In this document: positions 59,401 to 64,000 of the stretch, in pieces | Position numbering within the stretch: the stretch's first letter is position 1 | Layout: every line of letters begins with the position of its first letter | From: Dermanyssus gallinae | Lineage: Eukaryota; Arthropoda; Arachnida; Mesostigmata; Dermanyssidae | Assembly (NCBI GenBank): GCA_003439945.1 | Contig: QVRM01002466.1 | Coordinates: 1,108,355-1,172,354 of the forward strand | Length of the DNA stretch: 64,000 nucleotides | Direction of reading: 5' to 3' | The notes under the pieces: generated by a model | Seen by the model: the letters and a program-made list of their open reading frames with translations, nothing else | What the model was told of the DNA's origin: nothing | The model's database searches: none | Made by a program: the position numbers and the translations under genes

Positions 59401-62400
59401 GCCAGCCAGTTCTTAGAGCCAGCCAGTTCTTAGAACCCGCCAGTTCTTAGAACCCGACGGCTCTAACGGCTCTTAGAACCCGATGGTTCTTAGAGCCAGC
59501 CGGTTCTTAGAGCCAGCCGGTTCTTAGAACCCGACGGTACTAAGAACCCGACGGCTCTTAGAACCCGATGGTTCTTTGAGCCAGCCTGTTCTTATAACCC
59601 GACGGTTCTTAAAGCCCGCCGGTTCTTAGAGCCAGCCGGTTCTTAGAGCCGGCCGGTTCTTAGAACCCGACGGTTTTTAGAGCCAACCAGATCGTAGAAT
59701 CCGACGGTTTTTAGAACTCGCCGGTTCTTAGAGCCAGCCAGTTCTTAGAGCCAGTCTGTTTTTAGAGCCAGCCGGTTCTTAAAGCCAGCCGGTTCTTAGA
59801 GCCAGCCGGTTCTTAGAGCCAGCCGGTTCTCAAAGCCAGCCGGTTCTTAGAGCCAGCCAGATCTTAGAACCAGCCAGATCTTAGAACCCGACGGCTTTTA
59901 GAACCCGCCGGTTTTTAGAGCCAGCCAGTTCTTAGAGCCAGCCAGTTCTTAGAACCCGCCGGCTCTTAAAACCCGACGGTTCTTAGAGCCAGCCGGTTCT
60001 TAGAGCCAGCTGGTTCTTAGAACCAGTCGGTTCTTAGAACCCGCCGATTTTTAGAGCCAGCCAGATCTTATGGCCAGCCGGTTCTTAGAGCCAGCCAGAT
60101 CTTAGAACCAGCCAGATCTTAGAACCCGACGGCTTTTAGAACCCGCCGGTTTTTAGAGCCAGCCAGTTCTTAGAGCCAGCCTGTTCTTATAACCCGACGG
60201 TTCTTAAAGCCATCCGGTTCTTAGAGCCAGCCGGTTCTTAGAGCCAGCCGGTTCTTAGAGCCAGCCAGTTTTTAGAGCCAGCCGGTTTTTAGAGCCAGCC
60301 GGTTCTTAGAGCCAGCCAGTTCTTAGAACCCGCCGGTTCTTAAACCCGATGGTTCTTTGAGCCAGCCTGTTCCTATAACCCGACGGTTTTTAGAGCCCGC
60401 CGGTTCTTAGAGCCAGCCTGTTCTTTGAGCCAGCCTGTTCTTATAACCCGACGGTTCTTAGAGCCCGCCGGTTCTTAGAGCCCGCCGGTTCTTAGAGCCA
60501 GCCTGTTCTTATAACCCGACGGTTCCTAGAGCCCGCCGGTTCTTAGAGCCAGCCGTTTCTTAGAGCCAGCCGGTTCTTAGAGCCAGCCGGTTCTTAGAGC
60601 CAGCCGGTTTTTAGAACCCGACGGTTCTTAGAGCCAGCCAGATCTTAGAGCCAGCCAGATCTTAGAGCCAGCCGGTTCTTAGAGCCAGCCAGATCTTAGA
60701 ACCAGCCAGATCTTAGAACTCGACGGTTCTTAGAGCCAGCCGGTTCTTAGAGCCAGCCGGTTCTTAGAACCCGACGGTTCTTAGAGCCAGCCAGATCTTA
60801 GAGCCAGCCTGTTCTTATAACCCGACGGTTCTTAGAGCCCGCCGTTTCTTAGAGCCAGCCGGTTCTTAGAGCCAGCCGGTTCTTAGAGCCAGCCGGTTCT
60901 TAGAGCCAGCCGGTTCTTAGAGCCAGCCAGTTCTTAGAACCCGCCGGTTTTTAGAGCCAGCCGGTTCTTAGAACCCGACGGCTCTAACGGCTCTTAGAAC
61001 CCGATGGTTCTTAGAGCCAGCCGGTTCTTAGAGTCATCCGGTTCTTAGAACCCGACGGTTCTAAGAACCCGACGGCTCTTAGAACCCGATGGTTCTTTGA
61101 GCCAGCCTGTTCTTATAACCCCACGGTTCTTAAAGCCCGCCGGTTCTTAGAGCCAGCCGGTTCTTAGAGCCTGCCGGTTCTTAGAGCCTGCCGGTTCTTA
61201 GAACCCGACGGTTTTTAGAGCCAGCCAGATCGTAGAATCCGACGGTTTTTAGAACTCGCCGGTTCTTAGAGCCAGCCAGTTCTTAGAGCCAGTCGGTTCT
61301 TAGAACCCGACGGTTTTTAGAGCCAGCCGGTTCTTAGAACCCGCCGGTTTTTAGAGCCAGCCACTTCTTAAAACCCGACGGCTCTAACGGCTCTTAGAAC
61401 CCGATGGTTCTTAGAGCCAGCCGGTTCTTAAGACCAGCCGGTTCTTTGAACCCGACGGTTCTAAGAACCCGACGGCTCTTAGAACCCGACGGTTCTTAGA
61501 GCCAGCCAGATCTTAGAGCCAGCCAGATCTTAGAGCCAGCCGGTTCTTAGAGCCAGCCAGATCTTAGAACCAGCCAGATCTTATAACCCGACGGTTCTTA
61601 AAGCCCGCCGGTTCTTAGAGCCAGCCGGTTCTTAGAGCCGGCCGGTTCTTAGAACCCGACGGTTTTTAGAGCCAACCAGATCGTAGAATCCGACGGTTTT
61701 TAGAACTCGCCGGTTCTTAGAGCCAGCCAGTTCTTAGAGCCAGTCTGTTTTTAGAGCCAGCCGGTTCTTAAAGCCAGCCGGTTCTTAGAGCCAGCCGGTT
61801 CTTAGAGCCAGCCGGTTCTCAAAGCCAGCCGGTTCTTAGAGCCAGCCAGATCTTAGAACCAGCCAGATCTTAGAACCCGACGGCTTTTAGAACCCGCCGG
61901 TTTTTAGAGCCAGCCAGTTCTTAGAGCCAGCCAGTTCTTAGAACCCGCCGGCTCTTAAAACCCGACGGTTCTTAGAGCCAGCCGGTTCTTAGAGCCAGCT
62001 GGTTCTTAGAACCAGTCGGTTCTTAGAACCCGCCGATTTTTAGAGCCAGCCAGATCTTATGGCCAGCCGGTTCTTAGAGCCAGCCAGATCTTAGAACCAG
62101 CCAGATCTTAGAACCCGACGGCTTTTAGAACCCGCCGGTTTTTAGAGCCAGCCAGTTCTTAGAGCCAGCCTGTTCTTATAACCCAACGGTTCTTAAAGCC
62201 ATCCGGTTCTTAGAGCCAGCCGGTTCTTAGAGCCAGCCGGTTCTTAGAGCCAGCCAGTTTTTAGAGCCAGCCGGTTTTTAGAGCCAGCCGGTTCTTAGAG
62301 CCAGCCAGTTCTTAGAACCCGCCGGTTCTTAAACCCGATGGTTCTTTGAGCCAGCCTGTTCCTATAACCCGACGGTTTTTAGAGCCCGCCGGTTCTTAGA

Positions 62401-64000
62401 GCCAGCCTGTTCTTTGAGCCAGCCTGTTCTTATAACCCGACGGTTCTTAGAGCCCGCCGGTTCTTAGAGCCCGCCGGTTCTTAAGACCAGCCGGTTCTTT
62501 GAACCCGACGGTTCTAAGAACCCGACGGCTCTTAGAACCCGACGGTTCTTAGAGCCAGCCAGATCTTAGAGCCAGCCAGATCTTAGAGCCAGCCGGTTCT
62601 TAGAGCCAGCCAGATCTTAGAACCAGCCAGATCTTATAACCCGACGGTTCTTAAAGCCCGCCGGTTCTTAGAGCCAGCCGGTTCTTAGAGCCGGCCGGTT
62701 CTTAGAACCCGACGGTTTTTAGAGCCAACCAGATCGTAGAATCCGACGGTTTTTAGAACTCGCCGGTTCTTAGAGCCAGCCAGTTCTTAGAGCCAGTCTG
62801 TTTTTAGAGCCAGCCGGTTCTTAAAGCCAGCCGGTTCTTAGAGCCAGCCGGTTCTTAGAGCCAGCCGGTTCTCAAAGCCAGCCGGTTCTTAGAGCCAGCC
62901 AGATCTTAGAACCAGCCAGATCTTAGAACCCGACGGCTTTTAGAACCCGCCGGTTTTTAGAGCCAGCCAGTTCTTAGAGCCAGCCAGTTCTTAGAACCCG
63001 CCGGCTCTTAAAACCCGACGGTTCTTAGAGCCAGCCGGTTCTTAGAGCCAGCTGGTTCTTAGAACCAGTCGGTTCTTAGAACCCGCCGATTTTTAGAGCC
63101 AGCCAGATCTTATGGCCAGCCGGTTCTTAGAGCCAGCCAGATCTTAGAACCAGCCAGATCTTAGAACCCGACGGCTTTTAGAACCCGCCGGTTTTTAGAG
63201 CCAGCCAGTTCTTAGAGCCAGCCTGTTCTTATAACCCAACGGTTCTTAAAGCCATCCGGTTCTTAGAGCCAGCCGGTTCTTAGAGCCAGCCGGTTCTTAG
63301 AGCCAGCCAGTTTTTAGAGCCAGCCGGTTTTTAGAGCCAGCCGGTTCTTAGAGCCAGCCAGTTCTTAGAACCCGCCGGTTCTTAAACCCGATGGTTCTTT
63401 GAGCCAGCCTGTTCCTATAACCCGACGGTTTTTAGAGCCCGCCGGTTCTTAGAGCCAGCCTGTTCTTTGAGCCAGCCTGTTCTTATAACCCGACGGTTCT
63501 TAGAGCCCGCCGGTTCTTAGAGCCCGCCGGTTCTTAGAGCCAGCCTGTTCTTATAACCCGACGGTTCCTAGAGCCCGCCGGTTCTTAGAGCCAGCCGTTT
63601 CTTAGAGCCAGCCGGTTCTTAGAGCCAGCCGGTTCTTAGAGCCAGCCGGTTTTTAGAACCCGACGGTTCTTAGAGCCAGCCAGATCTTAGAGCCAGCCAG
63701 ATCTTAGAGCCAGCCGGTTCTTAGAGCCAGCCAGATCTTAGAACCAGCCAGATCTTAGAACTCGACGGTTCTTAGAGCCAGCCGGTTCTTAGAGCCAGCC
63801 GGTTCTTAGAACCCGACGGTTCTTAGAGCCAGCCAGATCTTAGAGCCAGCCTGTTCTTATAACCCGACGGTTCTTAGAGCCCGCCGTTTCTTAGAGCCAG
63901 CCGGTTCTTAGAGCCAGCCGGTTCTTAGAGCCAGCCGGTTCTTAGAGCCAGCCGGTTCTTAGAGCAGCCGGTTCTTAGAGCCAAGCCGTTCTTAGAACCC
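41423..64000. repeat. 17-bp satellite array with higher-order repeats
   Basis: The array runs without interruption to the window edge, at least 22.6 kb or about 1,300 units. The basic unit is 17 bases. Main variants: GAGCCAGCCGGTTCTTA, GAACCCGACGGTTCTTA, GAACCCGCCGGTTTTTA, GAGCCAGCCAGATCTTA, GAACCAGTCGGTTTTTA and T-rich GAGCCAGCCGTTTTTTA. Variants occur in fixed long orders that recur. A GCCTTTTTTC block at 44681 returns at 48060 (3,379 bases). A GAAGCCGACGG block at 50848 returns at 58124 (7,276 bases). TCTTAAACCC markers at 48811, 53026, 56104 and 60338 give 7,293 and 7,312 bases between alternate copies. Each unit has TAG on the plus strand and TAA on the minus strand, and 17 is not a multiple of 3, so all six frames are closed. 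It looks like heterochromatic, perhaps centromeric or subtelomeric, satellite; its role is unknown. Confidence 0.97.

Noticed and set aside
41423..64000. CRISPR array or minisatellite-coded protein repeat
   Set aside because: Repeats are contiguous 17-mers without unique spacers, the genome is eukaryotic, and every frame is closed by stops.
41423..64000. Telomeric repeat
   Set aside because: Known animal telomere motifs such as TTAGG or TTAGGG are not tandemly present; TTAGAG occurs once per 17-base unit only.

Overview
The window is eukaryotic, from an AT-rich, repeat-rich invertebrate-like animal genome. There are spliced exons with GT-AG borders, many long (TA)n arrays, tRNA-derived SINEs, several lineages of non-LTR retrotransposon, a Tc1/mariner-type transposase relic and a huge satellite. 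The taxon cannot be fixed from sequence alone. The reverse-transcriptase elements with an endonuclease-like tail resemble ones I know from arthropods and other invertebrates, so an arthropod is a guess only.

Positions 1 to about 39.6 kb: one long protein gene on the minus strand. I reconstructed eleven exons by similarity and splice logic (32540-32664, 24586-24774, 23866-24021, 22476-22735, 20770-20933, 14976-15053, 14037-14172, 4394-4557, 3736-3805, 1632-1802, 824-950). Together they encode most of a lysosomal alpha-N-acetylglucosaminidase (NAGLU, glycoside hydrolase family 89), the enzyme that removes terminal N-acetylglucosamine from heparan sulfate. Every exon junction keeps the reading frame, and both expected catalytic glutamates are present. 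A signal-peptide exon at 39457-39573 may be the first coding exon, but its phase needs one more small exon. The C-terminal end lies beyond the left edge; 1-116 may be one more exon.

The introns are a graveyard of mobile elements. A nearly intact LINE (17.87-20.4 kb) lies antisense to the gene. Also present are a LINE ORF1/endonuclease relic split by a SINE with a duplicated tRNA head (21.0-22.35 kb), a 5'-truncated LINE tail (22.9-23.8 kb), a degraded RT (15.5-16.4 kb), a pair of adjacent relics at 27.5-31.0 kb, further endonuclease-like scraps, a SINE with a 14-bp target-site duplication (12759-12935), transposase relics (34.1 and 37.7 kb) and a 0.37-kb tandem duplication (35.75-36.49 kb). 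Several LINE 3' ends run directly into (TA)n arrays.

Positions 41423-64000 (right edge): at least 22.6 kb of GC-richer 17-bp satellite, roughly 1,300 units of several variant types arranged in higher-order repeats with periods near 3.4 kb and 7.3 kb. It holds no open frames and no genes. I see no CRISPR array, rRNA gene or prokaryotic system.
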